A stretch of DNA of 48,365 nt, from NCBI GenBank assembly GCA_964622305.1, contig CAZUPR010000007.1, positions 1 to 48,365 of the forward strand. Reading direction: 5' to 3'. Position numbers and translations under genes: made by a program. This DNA is from SKKY01 sp964622305. Its GTDB lineage: Bacteria; Bacillota; Peptococcia; Peptococcales; SKKY01. Within the stretch, counting starts at the first letter, position 1. Every line of letters starts with the position of its first letter. This document shows, piece after piece, positions 1 to 6,572 of this stretch. The notes under the pieces are model-generated. The model was not told where the DNA came from. It worked only from the letters and a program-made list of their open reading frames with translations, and did not search any database.

Positions 1-40
1 GGTGGACCCTTTTTCGACTGGATAGCTGGACCCTTTTTTA
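1..40. mobile_element. Probable terminal remnant of an insertion sequence
   Basis: The 12-base word TGGACCCTTTTT occurs twice in direct orientation, at 3-14 and 27-38, a 24-base period, followed by GTTGACAAAT. Short repeated terminal words of this kind are typical of IS21-family ends. No transposase lies inside the window, so the element would extend to the left of position 1. Family assignment is from memory of such ends and is tentative. Confidence 0.4.
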
Positions 41-77
41 GTTGACAAATACAAAAATTCATTTTTTTCATAAAATA

Positions 78-96
78 GCACCGTCCCCTATGTATT
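78..96. repeat. GGGGACGGTGC-type repeat fragment
   Basis: The minus strand reads TAGGGGACGGTGCTATTTT. Words built on GGGGACG are common in dispersed palindromic elements of Bacillota, and the palindrome at 42789-42838 in this window has the same GGGGACG core. Only one arm is visible here, so this is a weak call. Confidence 0.3.
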
Positions 97-185
97 TAAA
101 CTTATGTAATCATTACAACTATTCTTGTAACTTTTTTCACTACAAAGCCTGACAAAAAAGCAAAAAGAACAATCATACCTTTCGC

Positions 186-212
186 TTGTAAAAATAACAT
201 TTGTGCTATAAT
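186..212 (+). promoter_or_regulatory. Promoter of the hicB/hicA-like pair
   Basis: The -10 box TATAAT (207-212) is preceded by TGC, making an extended -10. A poorly spaced TTGTAA (186-191, 15-base spacer) could serve as -35. The start codon of the first gene is 41 bases downstream. Confidence 0.55.
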
Positions 213-253
213 AATATAAGCAAATTTAAAATCCATAGAAAGGTTGTTTTGCC

Positions 254-472
254 ATGAAATATGTTATTAAATTAGCTTGGGATAATGAAGCTTCTGTGTG
301 GATTGCAACAAGCAAAGATATTAACGGCCTAATTTTGGAATCAGGCTCCTACGATGCCTTAATAGAACGAGTGCGCTTTGCTGCCCCTGAGATACTTGCT
401 CTTAACGAATACCCACTAGAGGGTGCTGAACTTGTTTTTTGTTCAGAGCGTAATGAAAAGGCTTATGCATAA
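254..472 (+). CDS. HicB-like antitoxin (DUF1902 type)
   Basis: This 72-residue protein looks like the short DUF1902/HicB group: an N-terminal strand-rich region (MKYVIKLAWDNEASVWIA), then DINGL and a helix, the partial RNase-H-like fold that HicB proteins use to cap HicA. No DNA-binding extension is visible, so autoregulation may be weak or absent. The next gene starts within this gene's stop codon (TAATG), the usual coupling of a toxin-antitoxin pair. A partial SD, AAAGG, lies about 10 bases before the ATG. The family call rests on recognising the sequence pattern and on the partner gene. Confidence 0.75.
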   Translation: MKYVIKLAWDNEASVWIATSKDINGLILESGSYDALIERVRFAAPEILALNEYPLEGAELVFCSERNEKAYA

Positions 473-669
473 TGGCAGAGTATGAGAAAAAAGTCAGAGA
501 AATACTAAGAAAAAATTCTTGTAATTTTGTTCGTCATGGTAAAGGTGATCACGATATTTGGTATAGCCCAATAACAAAAACTAATTTTACGGTAGACGGA
601 AAAATTAAATCCCGCCATACTGCAAATATTATTATGAAACAAAGTGGTATCAAACATCGTTTTTTTTAA
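472..669 (+). CDS. hicA: HicA-like mRNA interferase toxin
   Basis: The 65-residue protein has the HicA (YcfA-like) double-stranded-RNA-binding fold pattern: an N-terminal helix with VREILRKNSCNFVRHGKGDHDIW, then strands and a C-terminal HTANIIMKQSGI helix. The histidine in GDHDIW is at the place of the catalytic His of HicA, which cleaves mRNA and tmRNA. The start overlaps the antitoxin stop by one base. The gene looks intact and so presumably active. It is followed by a hairpin terminator shared with the convergent neighbour. Confidence 0.8.
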   Translation: MAEYEKKVREILRKNSCNFVRHGKGDHDIWYSPITKTNFTVDGKIKSRHTANIIMKQSGIKHRFF

Positions 670-680
670 AAAATTATGAA

Positions 681-722
681 AAAAAGTCATGTGCAGGACA
701 AAAGTCCTCTGCATGACTTTTT
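681..722. terminator. Bidirectional hairpin terminator after hicA
   Basis: Arms 681-699 and 704-722 pair over 11 outer bases (AAAAAGTCATG with CATGACTTTTT) and five inner bases around three mismatches and an AAAA loop. A/T runs on both sides let it serve the plus-strand hicA and the minus-strand fragment ending at 756. Confidence 0.75.
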
Positions 723-755
723 CTTTAGATTGATAAAATCCTTCAATGAATTTTT

Positions 756-965
756 TTAATTTTCCCGTTCATAGATGACTCTCACATCTTGTAATACATT
801 CTTTTTAAATTCTTCTTTTCCTTCCCTGTGCAATGCTTCAAATGTTATTAAATCTACAGGCCGGTTAAAGACCTTCTCCAGATCATTTTGAAGACTGAAA
901 AAAACTATACCCCTGGTATCTGGCAAAAACTCAATTAACATATCAATATCACTGGAAAGGGTCAT
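756..965 (-). pseudogene. N-terminally truncated minimal nucleotidyltransferase (MNT)
   Basis: The product starts MTLSSDIDMLIEF, which corresponds to the SDIDLLVEF metal-binding motif of MNT/MntA-type nucleotidyltransferases, and ends with VRVIYERE, a normal C-terminus for the family. The upstream GSxARG nucleotide-binding motif, which should lie about 12 residues earlier, is missing. The DNA that should encode it is occupied by the neighbouring lipoprotein gene, whose stop is six bases away. An AGGAG still precedes the ATG, so a peptide may be made, but it should lack transferase activity. No HEPN partner is present. Confidence 0.7.
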
Positions 966-971
966 TTCTCC

Positions 972-1451
972 TTAATCTTTGGAAATAAAAGCTCCCATCT
1001 CTACTTCTTGCCATTCCACGCCTTTGGGTGAAACATTGTGATAAAGAGTGATTTCATCTTCCTGGTCTATAAGAACTTTAAAATCAAAATTCATTTCCTG
1101 AGGTTGAAGATATTGGTCATAAAATTGCTGGTAATAGGGATCCCCAGACTCCTTTGCTTCCTTTATATAATCAATGGTGTCTGGATCACGGTCATAATTT
1201 TTGTAAACTATTGTGTACAGAAAAAATGCTTCCGTATTTTTGTCTTTGGTTTCTTCTCTATAATCGGTAATTATAAAATCTAACAGTTCATAATAAGTTT
1301 CAAAAGTCTCTCGGGAAACTTCTTCCATATAAGTACTTATTCTTTTTTCTTGATTTGCCTGATCTTTTTCAGTCGGACTACAAGCAAGGGCCAAGCTTGC
1401 GATAAATAATATTATGAGAATAAAAGCAAATCCTTTCTTCTTAAGAAACAT
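972..1451 (-). CDS. Lipoprotein of unknown function
   Basis: This predicted lipoprotein has 159 residues from the chosen start. A KKK-containing N-terminus, a hydrophobic stretch and SLALAC give a plausible though imperfect lipobox. The rest is acidic and helical, with many Glu and Tyr residues. I do not recognise a domain. The ATG at 1451 is preferred over one 24 bases upstream because GGGAGGTGATAATA sits directly before it. A terminator separates it from the upstream SLH/BsuPI gene. Confidence 0.7.
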   Translation of the reverse strand: MFLKKKGFAFILIILFIASLALACSPTEKDQANQEKRISTYMEEVSRETFETYYELLDFIITDYREETKDKNTEAFFLYTIVYKNYDRDPDTIDYIKEAKESGDPYYQQFYDQYLQPQEMNFDFKVLIDQEDEITLYHNVSPKGVEWQEVEMGAFISKD

Positions 1452-1486
1452 TATTATCACCTCCCTTATACCCAATTATAGATGGA

Positions 1487-1533
1487 AAAAAGAAAGCCCT
1501 CTATGGGCACTAGGGCTCAATAGAGGACTTTTA
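1487..1533 (-). terminator. Terminator of the SLH/BsuPI gene
   Basis: CCTCTAT (1498-1504) pairs with ATAGAGG (1520-1526), extended by AAAG/CTTT. On the minus strand it is followed by CTTTCTTTTTT. It lies just after the stop of the gene at 1540-2502. Confidence 0.65.
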
Positions 1534-1539
1534 ATATTT

Positions 1540-2502
1540 TTATTTTGTTTCTTTTACTTGTTTTTTATTGAATTCAAATTCTGTATTTAATTCTCTTTGT
1601 GGAATTTCTCTATGATCGTCCATGATATTGGCTAAAACAGTTACTTTAGCTCTGTAATTATCATCAGTCAATTCTTTACCATCTCTGTCTTTCATATCCC
1701 AGGCAAAATCCCACTTAAGTGATTTGCCGGCTTCAAGTTCCTTGTAGACCAGGGCCAATGTTGATGGTCTGTTCTCAGCATAACGATAAATTTCTTTATC
1801 ATCTTTATCAAAAATACTTATATCAAACTGAATGCCAGAGCCCATAATCATAGTAAGGCTCTCCTCTCCATGGTTTACCAATTCTATATCAAAAAGCATT
1901 TTCCCATCTTTGATTTCATAAGCAGCCTTAGTTTCCAGGATGCCCTCATAAGCTGCGTTTTCCAGATTTATAGCATCTTTAGTTCTTTTTACCATTGAAG
2001 CAAGCTCCGCATAGCTTACATGTGCCTTAGGCATAAATTCCATTGGTGCTTTACCTTTGGCAATATCCTTCATCCAGGCTACATAAATAGACTGAACATA
2101 CTTGCTTTGGGCTTTTTCCATATCAGTGTAGAAAAGCATTCTAACAACCGGGACCTTATCAGAATCGATTCCTGTTTCTTGACTCCAGATGTTGACCAGC
2201 TCATGGACGACAGCTTCTCTTGTTATAGCTTCAGGACGGGCTTGATAATCCTTATTGATAACAGTCTGAACTGCTTTTACAAAAACATCAGTATCAATAC
2301 TTGCATCGAGATTTTCATTTGTAAAAAGTTCTGTCAATTCATATTTATCTTCCAATTCCATCACTACCTCCTTGGCCCAATGAGGCTCTGGTGCCGGGCT
2401 AATTAACATATTTGTCTTCACATAGTCTAGGCCAACCGCCGGGGCTGCTAAAAATGCTACCAGGGCTGTAGTAGCTATTAGTTTTTTACTTTTGTTTTTC
2501 AT
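1540..2502 (-). CDS. Secreted protein: SLH-like region plus BsuPI domain
   Basis: The 320-residue protein begins with a signal peptide (KNKSKKLIATTALVAFLAAPAVG). Residues of about 40-180 look like two or three degenerate S-layer-homology repeats (HWAKEVVMEL, ITREAVVHELVNIW, YVAWMKDIAKGKAP). Residues of about 195-300 match the BsuPI fold (MLFDIELVNHGEESLTM, then LEAGKSLKWDFAWD and YRAKVTVL), first described as an intracellular proteinase inhibitor in Bacillus but frequent in exported proteins. A surface-attached role is inferred. The SD AGAGGAGGAAC precedes the ATG. The SLH assignment is less sure than BsuPI. Confidence 0.7.
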   Translation of the reverse strand: MKNKSKKLIATTALVAFLAAPAVGLDYVKTNMLISPAPEPHWAKEVVMELEDKYELTELFTNENLDASIDTDVFVKAVQTVINKDYQARPEAITREAVVHELVNIWSQETGIDSDKVPVVRMLFYTDMEKAQSKYVQSIYVAWMKDIAKGKAPMEFMPKAHVSYAELASMVKRTKDAINLENAAYEGILETKAAYEIKDGKMLFDIELVNHGEESLTMIMGSGIQFDISIFDKDDKEIYRYAENRPSTLALVYKELEAGKSLKWDFAWDMKDRDGKELTDDNYRAKVTVLANIMDDHREIPQRELNTEFEFNKKQVKETK

Positions 2503-2574
2503 TAATAAGTTCCTCCTCTTTTCTTATACATTAATAGGGACGAAAAAAAGAAAGGAATGTTCCATGTGCAAAAT

Positions 2575-2602
2575 TTGAATTAATAAAGCAGCTTGCTATA
2601 AT
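2575..2602 (+). promoter_or_regulatory. Promoter of the small membrane peptide gene
   Basis: TTGAAT (2575-2580) and TATAAT (2597-2602) are separated by 16 bases, and the start codon lies 29 bases further on. It points away from the BsuPI gene, so the 2503-2631 gap is a divergent promoter region. Confidence 0.65.
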
Positions 2603-2631
2603 TAAGTAAAGACCTGAAGGAGGCGACCCAA

Positions 2632-2757
2632 ATGTTGAGAGTAAAAAAGACTTTTTTTAAGTTGCTTTTTAAAGCCCTTGGAATGGCTTTTATGATAGGA
2701 TTTACCCTGCCCTTTTTCCTCTTCCTACTGCCTTTTTATAGAAAAAAAGAAAAATAA
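2632..2757 (+). CDS. Small single-span membrane protein, 41 residues
   Basis: The open frame encodes 41 residues: a basic N-terminus (MLRVKKTFFKLLFK), one hydrophobic span (ALGMAFMIGFTLPFFLFLLP), and a basic tail FYRKKEK. A strong ribosome binding site (GAAGGAGGCGA) and a good sigma-A promoter lie directly upstream, which makes it a convincing expressed gene despite its size. It matches no family I know. It is the only plus-strand gene between 669 and 13415, set between two minus-strand genes. Confidence 0.65.
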   Translation: MLRVKKTFFKLLFKALGMAFMIGFTLPFFLFLLPFYRKKEK

Positions 2758-2770
2758 GCTAGAAATACAT

Positions 2771-2794
2771 AAAAGGCCCCGGACTTCCGGGGCT
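2771..2794 (-). terminator. Terminator of the PAS/GGDEF gene
   Basis: GCCCCGGA (2776-2783) pairs perfectly with TCCGGGGC (2786-2793) around two bases. On the minus strand TTTTATG follows. It ends transcription of the gene stopping at 2818 and may also stop the convergent small gene. Confidence 0.75.
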
Positions 2795-2817
2795 AGAACT
2801 AATTTAATTAGCATTTT

Positions 2818-4542
2818 TTATTCTTCTTTATTTAAAACCTTCTCAATAAAAATTTCGATTATCTTCTCGTCTAACTCCTTGCCAGCCTGGGCCTGGAGAT
2901 CTTCGATTCCCTTATTCTGCCTCAAAAGGTCTACCCAACTTTCGGCGACATTCAGGATCCTTGAAAGAAGGGGAATCTCCTCGCCTCTTAAACCTCTGGG
3001 GCCACCACTTCCATCATATTTTTCATGGTGACTTAAAATATAATCAGCCAGGGAGGCAAATTCTGCTGTCGATTTTAAAATCTGATAACCTGACTCCGGA
3101 TACTTTTTGAAATCGTAAGTTTCATCCTTTTCGTCGATAATTTTACCAATATTGTGTATTGAGCCTAATTTTTCCAAGTCAGTTATTTCTGTTGCTGAAA
3201 GACCCAGAGCCATTCCAATTTCCGAAGCAAAGTGACTTATTTGCTTGTTATATTTTTTATCATCCGGGAATCTTGTATATATGGTATCAACAATCATTTT
3301 GATTGTATCAGCACGCATTTCCTGACCTTCAAAAAGTTTATTCATATACATATCTTTTTCTGCCCTTGTGAAAGTGTTAAAAATTGAATCATCTTTATCT
3401 TTTTTTACTGCCGCACCAAGGGACATGGAAAGAAGAACATTATCTTTTCTGGCGTACTTAAGCTGATCTTTTATTCTGTCAATAACCTTACGGGCGATTT
3501 TTTCTTCTGTTTGTGGCAGAACTACCACAAACTCATCTCCCCCAATTCTGGCCAACAGATCAGTATCCCTTATATTATCTTTTAAAACTTCGGCAAAAGC
3601 CTTTAGAAGATCATCACCCTTTTGATGACCAAAAGCATCGTTTGCAAGTTTCAAGCCATTGACGTCGGCAATAATTATACTCACAGGAAGATTAGCTTCA
3701 TTATCGATTTCTTCAAGCTTCTCTTCGTAATAGCGACGATTATGCAGGCCTGTCAATTGATCGTAATAACTTAAACGCTTTATCTTTTCTTCTGTTTTTT
3801 TCCTTTCAGTAATGTCTCTGTTTATTCCTAGTATTTCAACTTCATTATTTTCATTATATCTGACCCGGGCCGAGATCTCTGCCCAGATGGTTGAGCCATC
3901 TTTATGTCTTTGCTCAATTTCTCCTATAAAAGTTCTGCCAGAAGTTGGATTCTTATAGAACTCTTCCATTTCTTTTTCCAATAAGACTTCCATTCTTGCC
4001 CAGGAAGCAGGAGACATTATATCTTTAAAATCCAGACCTATAATTTCATTTGGATCATAGCCCCTGGCCTTTCTTACCGATGGACTGATATAAATAAACC
4101 GTCTTTGTGTTCTATTGTTAATCCAGATTACATCAGAAGCAGATTCAGCAATGAATTTGTACTTTTCTTCACTTTTCTGCAGAGCTTTTTGAGTTTCAAT
4201 AAGCTCATTTGCCTCAACCTGCGTTGCAAGGATAGCAGTTTGGCCTTCATAATCTATAAAGAGGCCACTGCCAAGGACCCAAAATTTATCCCCATGCAAA
4301 TTTTGCATTTGCATCTCATAGTTTTTTACCATTCCTTTCTTTTCTATTTCTTCAAGGAAGGCCTTTCTCTCAGAAGGGTTTTGCCAAAAATTTTGTACCA
4401 TATTTGCAGTCGAAGGATCTTCTTTTAAATTATATAAATCAAGAGCTCTTCCATTAAAATAAAGAATTTCTCCATCTAATCTTGCTATCGTTACAGCAAA
4501 AGGAAGAGAGTCTAAAATCTTTTGAAACTGTCCGTCCAGCAT
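2818..4542 (-). CDS. PAS-PAS-GGDEF diguanylate cyclase with degenerate HD-GYP domain
   Basis: This 574-residue cytoplasmic signalling protein has PAS domains at about 1-110 and 125-250, the second ending in GINRDITERK. The GGDEF domain (about 262-415) has an intact RIGGDEF active site and an inhibitory RxxD motif (RDTD) five residues before it, so it should make c-di-GMP with product inhibition. The C-terminus (about 425-555) aligns with HD-GYP, but HD is HN (IHNIGK), the next His is lost (KYPESG), GYP is SGGP, and the late Asp is Glu (NVAESW). Only HHEKYDG is kept, so hydrolysis is unlikely. A GTG at 4551 is possible, but AGAGGTG suits the ATG at 4542. Confidence 0.85.
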   Translation of the reverse strand: MLDGQFQKILDSLPFAVTIARLDGEILYFNGRALDLYNLKEDPSTANMVQNFWQNPSERKAFLEEIEKKGMVKNYEMQMQNLHGDKFWVLGSGLFIDYEGQTAILATQVEANELIETQKALQKSEEKYKFIAESASDVIWINNRTQRRFIYISPSVRKARGYDPNEIIGLDFKDIMSPASWARMEVLLEKEMEEFYKNPTSGRTFIGEIEQRHKDGSTIWAEISARVRYNENNEVEILGINRDITERKKTEEKIKRLSYYDQLTGLHNRRYYEEKLEEIDNEANLPVSIIIADVNGLKLANDAFGHQKGDDLLKAFAEVLKDNIRDTDLLARIGGDEFVVVLPQTEEKIARKVIDRIKDQLKYARKDNVLLSMSLGAAVKKDKDDSIFNTFTRAEKDMYMNKLFEGQEMRADTIKMIVDTIYTRFPDDKKYNKQISHFASEIGMALGLSATEITDLEKLGSIHNIGKIIDEKDETYDFKKYPESGYQILKSTAEFASLADYILSHHEKYDGSGGPRGLRGEEIPLLSRILNVAESWVDLLRQNKGIEDLQAQAGKELDEKIIEIFIEKVLNKEE

Positions 4543-4625
4543 CTCCATCACCTCTAAAAAATTGTACAGGACTATTTTACCATATTTTTATTTTATTAAA
4601 ACCACAATTTTAGAACAGTTATAAT

Positions 4626-5372
4626 TTAAGCTTTTTTTGCCATCATAATTACACTGGTGAAGCCTAAAATGAAAAGTGTAACTATCCAAAGAGAAAATTC
4701 TGTTGGAACCAGAGCCCTGGCAGACCCCAGTATCAAACCGGCAAACAAATAAGACAAGGGCTTTTGGTAGATTTCATAAAGCCTGTCTAAAAGCCTTACC
4801 AATAAAAACATGCCCACCAGGCTGCCCGCTCCAAATACAATAAGTGGGAAAAGCATAAAATCACTTAAGTAAAAGAAGACATTGTCATAAAGCCCCATTA
4901 AGATTAAAACTGAGCTTCCAGGAAGGCCAGGAATAACCATGGCAGCAGAGGACAGGGCAGCAGCTATAAAGAGATAAAATGGATTTACATTCTCCACATA
5001 CTGGCCCAGACCAATTGGCTCCGGACTCAGGAAAAATCCAAAAAATACGCCCATGAAAAAGAAGCCTATCAGTTGTTTATTAAGCTTGTAGTCAGTTCTT
5101 ATAACAAATCTTACTGAAGCAACCATACTGCCAAGCAAAAACACGGCAGCCTCATCTCTGTGACTCTCAAAGAAATATGTAAAAAGAACCCCACCTAAAA
5201 AAAGGCCTATAATAATTCCGGCAAAGAGCCTTAAGTGTGGCCTGAAATTTAGTCTTGCTAAGTCCTTAACCAAATTTTCGTAAATACCTAAAATTACAAA
5301 AGCTGTTCCGCCGCTTACCCCAGGTAAGAGCATAACAAAACCTAAAACTATTCCTTTAATCCAGGAAATCAT
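4626..5372 (-). CDS. DUF368 membrane protein, probable undecaprenyl-phosphate transporter (PopT family)
   Basis: The 248-residue polytopic protein has two internally symmetric motifs, LLPGVSGGTAFVILGIYE near residue 16 and VIPGLPGSSVLILMGLYD near residue 145, the hallmark of DUF368. Members of this family have been shown to return undecaprenyl phosphate across the cytoplasmic membrane for reuse in wall and glycan synthesis. It appears monocistronic, bordered by a terminator on the amidase side. An undecaprenyl-diphosphatase gene lies about 3.2 kb away, consistent with a shared recycling pathway. Function is from the family; nothing here proves the substrate. Confidence 0.8.
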   Translation of the reverse strand: MISWIKGIVLGFVMLLPGVSGGTAFVILGIYENLVKDLARLNFRPHLRLFAGIIIGLFLGGVLFTYFFESHRDEAAVFLLGSMVASVRFVIRTDYKLNKQLIGFFFMGVFFGFFLSPEPIGLGQYVENVNPFYLFIAAALSSAAMVIPGLPGSSVLILMGLYDNVFFYLSDFMLFPLIVFGAGSLVGMFLLVRLLDRLYEIYQKPLSYLFAGLILGSARALVPTEFSLWIVTLFILGFTSVIMMAKKA

Positions 5373-5430
5373 GAAAGCTCCTCCCTTTTAAAATCTTAAT
5401 TCATAAAATTATAGCATAAGAAAAAAAATA

Positions 5431-5460
5431 GGGCCTCCCTTTTTTCTAAAGGGAAGCCCC
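5431..5460 (-). terminator. Terminator of the yvrJ-amidase pair
   Basis: GGGCCTCCCTTT and AAAGGGAAGCCC form a GC-rich stem with one mismatch. On the minus strand it is followed by a long T run (ATTTTTTTTC). Confidence 0.75.
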
Positions 5461-5494
5461 TTTCCTTCGAAAATTTACAATTTAGTTATAAAGG

Positions 5495-5956
5495 CTAAAA
5501 TTCATCCTGATTATTTTTTATTTCTTTGTAAAAATATTCTTCAGGGAAATATTTACCCGGGCACAGTGTGCTTGCTCCTTCAACCTTACCATGCATTTCA
5601 ACCATTTGATCTTTTATTTTGTACTTTTCCTTTAAATATCTTACAAGGATTATCAAAGATGAAAGCTGCTCCATTGTGGGCCCTTCGTACTGAAAATTTC
5701 CCATTAAACAAACACCCAGACTCAGATAATTTCTTTTTGCTGCCGAGCAGTGAGCTCCAACCTGGCTTAAAGGCCTGCCTTTGTAAATAAGACCTGCTCC
5801 GTCGATAAGATAATGATAGCCAATATCACCAAAATTCTGATTTATATGCCAGGCTCTCACATCATTTACACCCAGATTACGACAGGTCTCTTTTGACCAT
5901 ACTCTGGCTGGGCTGGCTGAATGATGGATTACTATTCCTTCCCAGTTTCTAATCAT
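5495..5956 (-). CDS. N-acetylmuramoyl-L-alanine amidase (Amidase_2 / PGRP fold)
   Basis: The 153-residue single-domain zinc amidase should cut the MurNAc-L-Ala bond of peptidoglycan. Visible family features are VIHHSA (first zinc His), WHINQNFGDIGYHYLID, the GAHC segment, SLGVCLMGNF, and the C-terminal HGKVEGASTLCPGKYFP with the last zinc ligand in the Cys-Pro-Gly motif. No signal peptide or wall-binding repeat is present, as in phage endolysins. The ATG at 5956 overlaps the end of the YvrJ gene; a TTG at 5971 behind AGGTG is an alternative start. Pairing with a YvrJ peptide recalls a prophage lysis cassette, but no other phage gene is nearby. Confidence 0.85.
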   Translation of the reverse strand: MIRNWEGIVIHHSASPARVWSKETCRNLGVNDVRAWHINQNFGDIGYHYLIDGAGLIYKGRPLSQVGAHCSAAKRNYLSLGVCLMGNFQYEGPTMEQLSSLIILVRYLKEKYKIKDQMVEMHGKVEGASTLCPGKYFPEEYFYKEIKNNQDEF

Positions 5957-6098
5957 GGATTTTCGTTTCAATTGCACCTGCCAACGAATTTATGGACAAA
6001 CTCAAAGAATCAATCTTCTGTTCAACCCTGACCAATAAATAGACAGATACAACCATGGGAAAACCAAAATTGCCAAAACTGACTAAAATTTCCTCCAT
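5949..6098 (-). CDS. yvrJ: YvrJ family small protein
   Basis: The frame encodes 49 residues starting MEEILVSFGNFGFPMVVSV and continuing YLLVRVEQKIDSLSLSI, which is the compact YvrJ pattern: short amphipathic start, one membrane span, then a charged helix. AAAGGAG lies seven bases before the ATG. It overlaps the amidase start by eight bases, so the two are translated together. YvrJ proteins are often beside lysis or amidase genes and may be holin-like, but that role is not established. Confidence 0.75.
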   Translation of the reverse strand: MEEILVSFGNFGFPMVVSVYLLVRVEQKIDSLSLSINSLAGAIETKIHD

Positions 6099-6190
6099 TT
6101 TTTTCTCCTTTCTTTTAATTTTTCTTCAGCTGAAGTTGCTTATAAGAATAGCCAAGAAAAAAAGGAGAGTACATTCACGCCTGGATAGAA

Positions 6191-6236
6191 AAAAGGACTC
6201 TTTCTGCATCTTCGAAGAGAAAAAGTCCTTTTAAAA
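6191..6236 (-). terminator. Terminator of the helicase-barnase-uppP operon
   Basis: AAAAGGACTCTTTCT pairs with AGAGAAAAAGTCCTTTT around a TTCGAAGA-containing loop. A run of six T follows on the minus strand. It closes the seven-gene operon ending at 6253. Confidence 0.7.
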
Positions 6237-6252
6237 TTTTTTTATGATGCTT

Positions 6253-6570
6253 TTAACCCCAAACTTCTCTTAAAAGAAGCTTTTTACTGTAAGTACCCTT
6301 GTTCTTTATCTTTTCCTGGCGGAACTCTTCAAGTTTTTCAGGACTTACTCCTCTGGCTTCCCCAATCAGATAGATAAGTTCAATCAAGTCAACCAGCTCT
6401 TCCAGTTCTTCTGTCTGATAGTAATCATCAAGCTCAATTTGTAATTTATCATTTAAAAATTTAACAAAGGTTTCATTATCTAGAGTTTCTAACCTGCATT
6501 CTTTACCACCTTCCCTGATCATCTCAGGTACTTTGTCACGAACCAGTTCATTATATAATACTTTGCTCAT
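6253..6570 (-). CDS. MazG-like / PRA-PH nucleoside triphosphate pyrophosphohydrolase
   Basis: The 105-residue all-alpha protein starts MSKVLYNELVRDKVPEMI, a characteristic beginning of the short phosphoribosyl-ATP pyrophosphohydrolase-like group. It carries the acidic metal-binding pattern ELxDYY...EELVDLIELIYL. Such proteins hydrolyse (d)NTPs or house-clean modified nucleotides. The ATG at 6570 sits behind GAGGGGGAATAAAG, and the upstream gene's stop codon lies within this SD region, giving tight coupling. It is the last gene of the operon. The exact substrate cannot be told from sequence. Confidence 0.8.
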   Translation of the reverse strand: MSKVLYNELVRDKVPEMIREGGKECRLETLDNETFVKFLNDKLQIELDDYYQTEELEELVDLIELIYLIGEARGVSPEKLEEFRQEKIKNKGTYSKKLLLREVWG

Positions 6571-6572
6571 CT

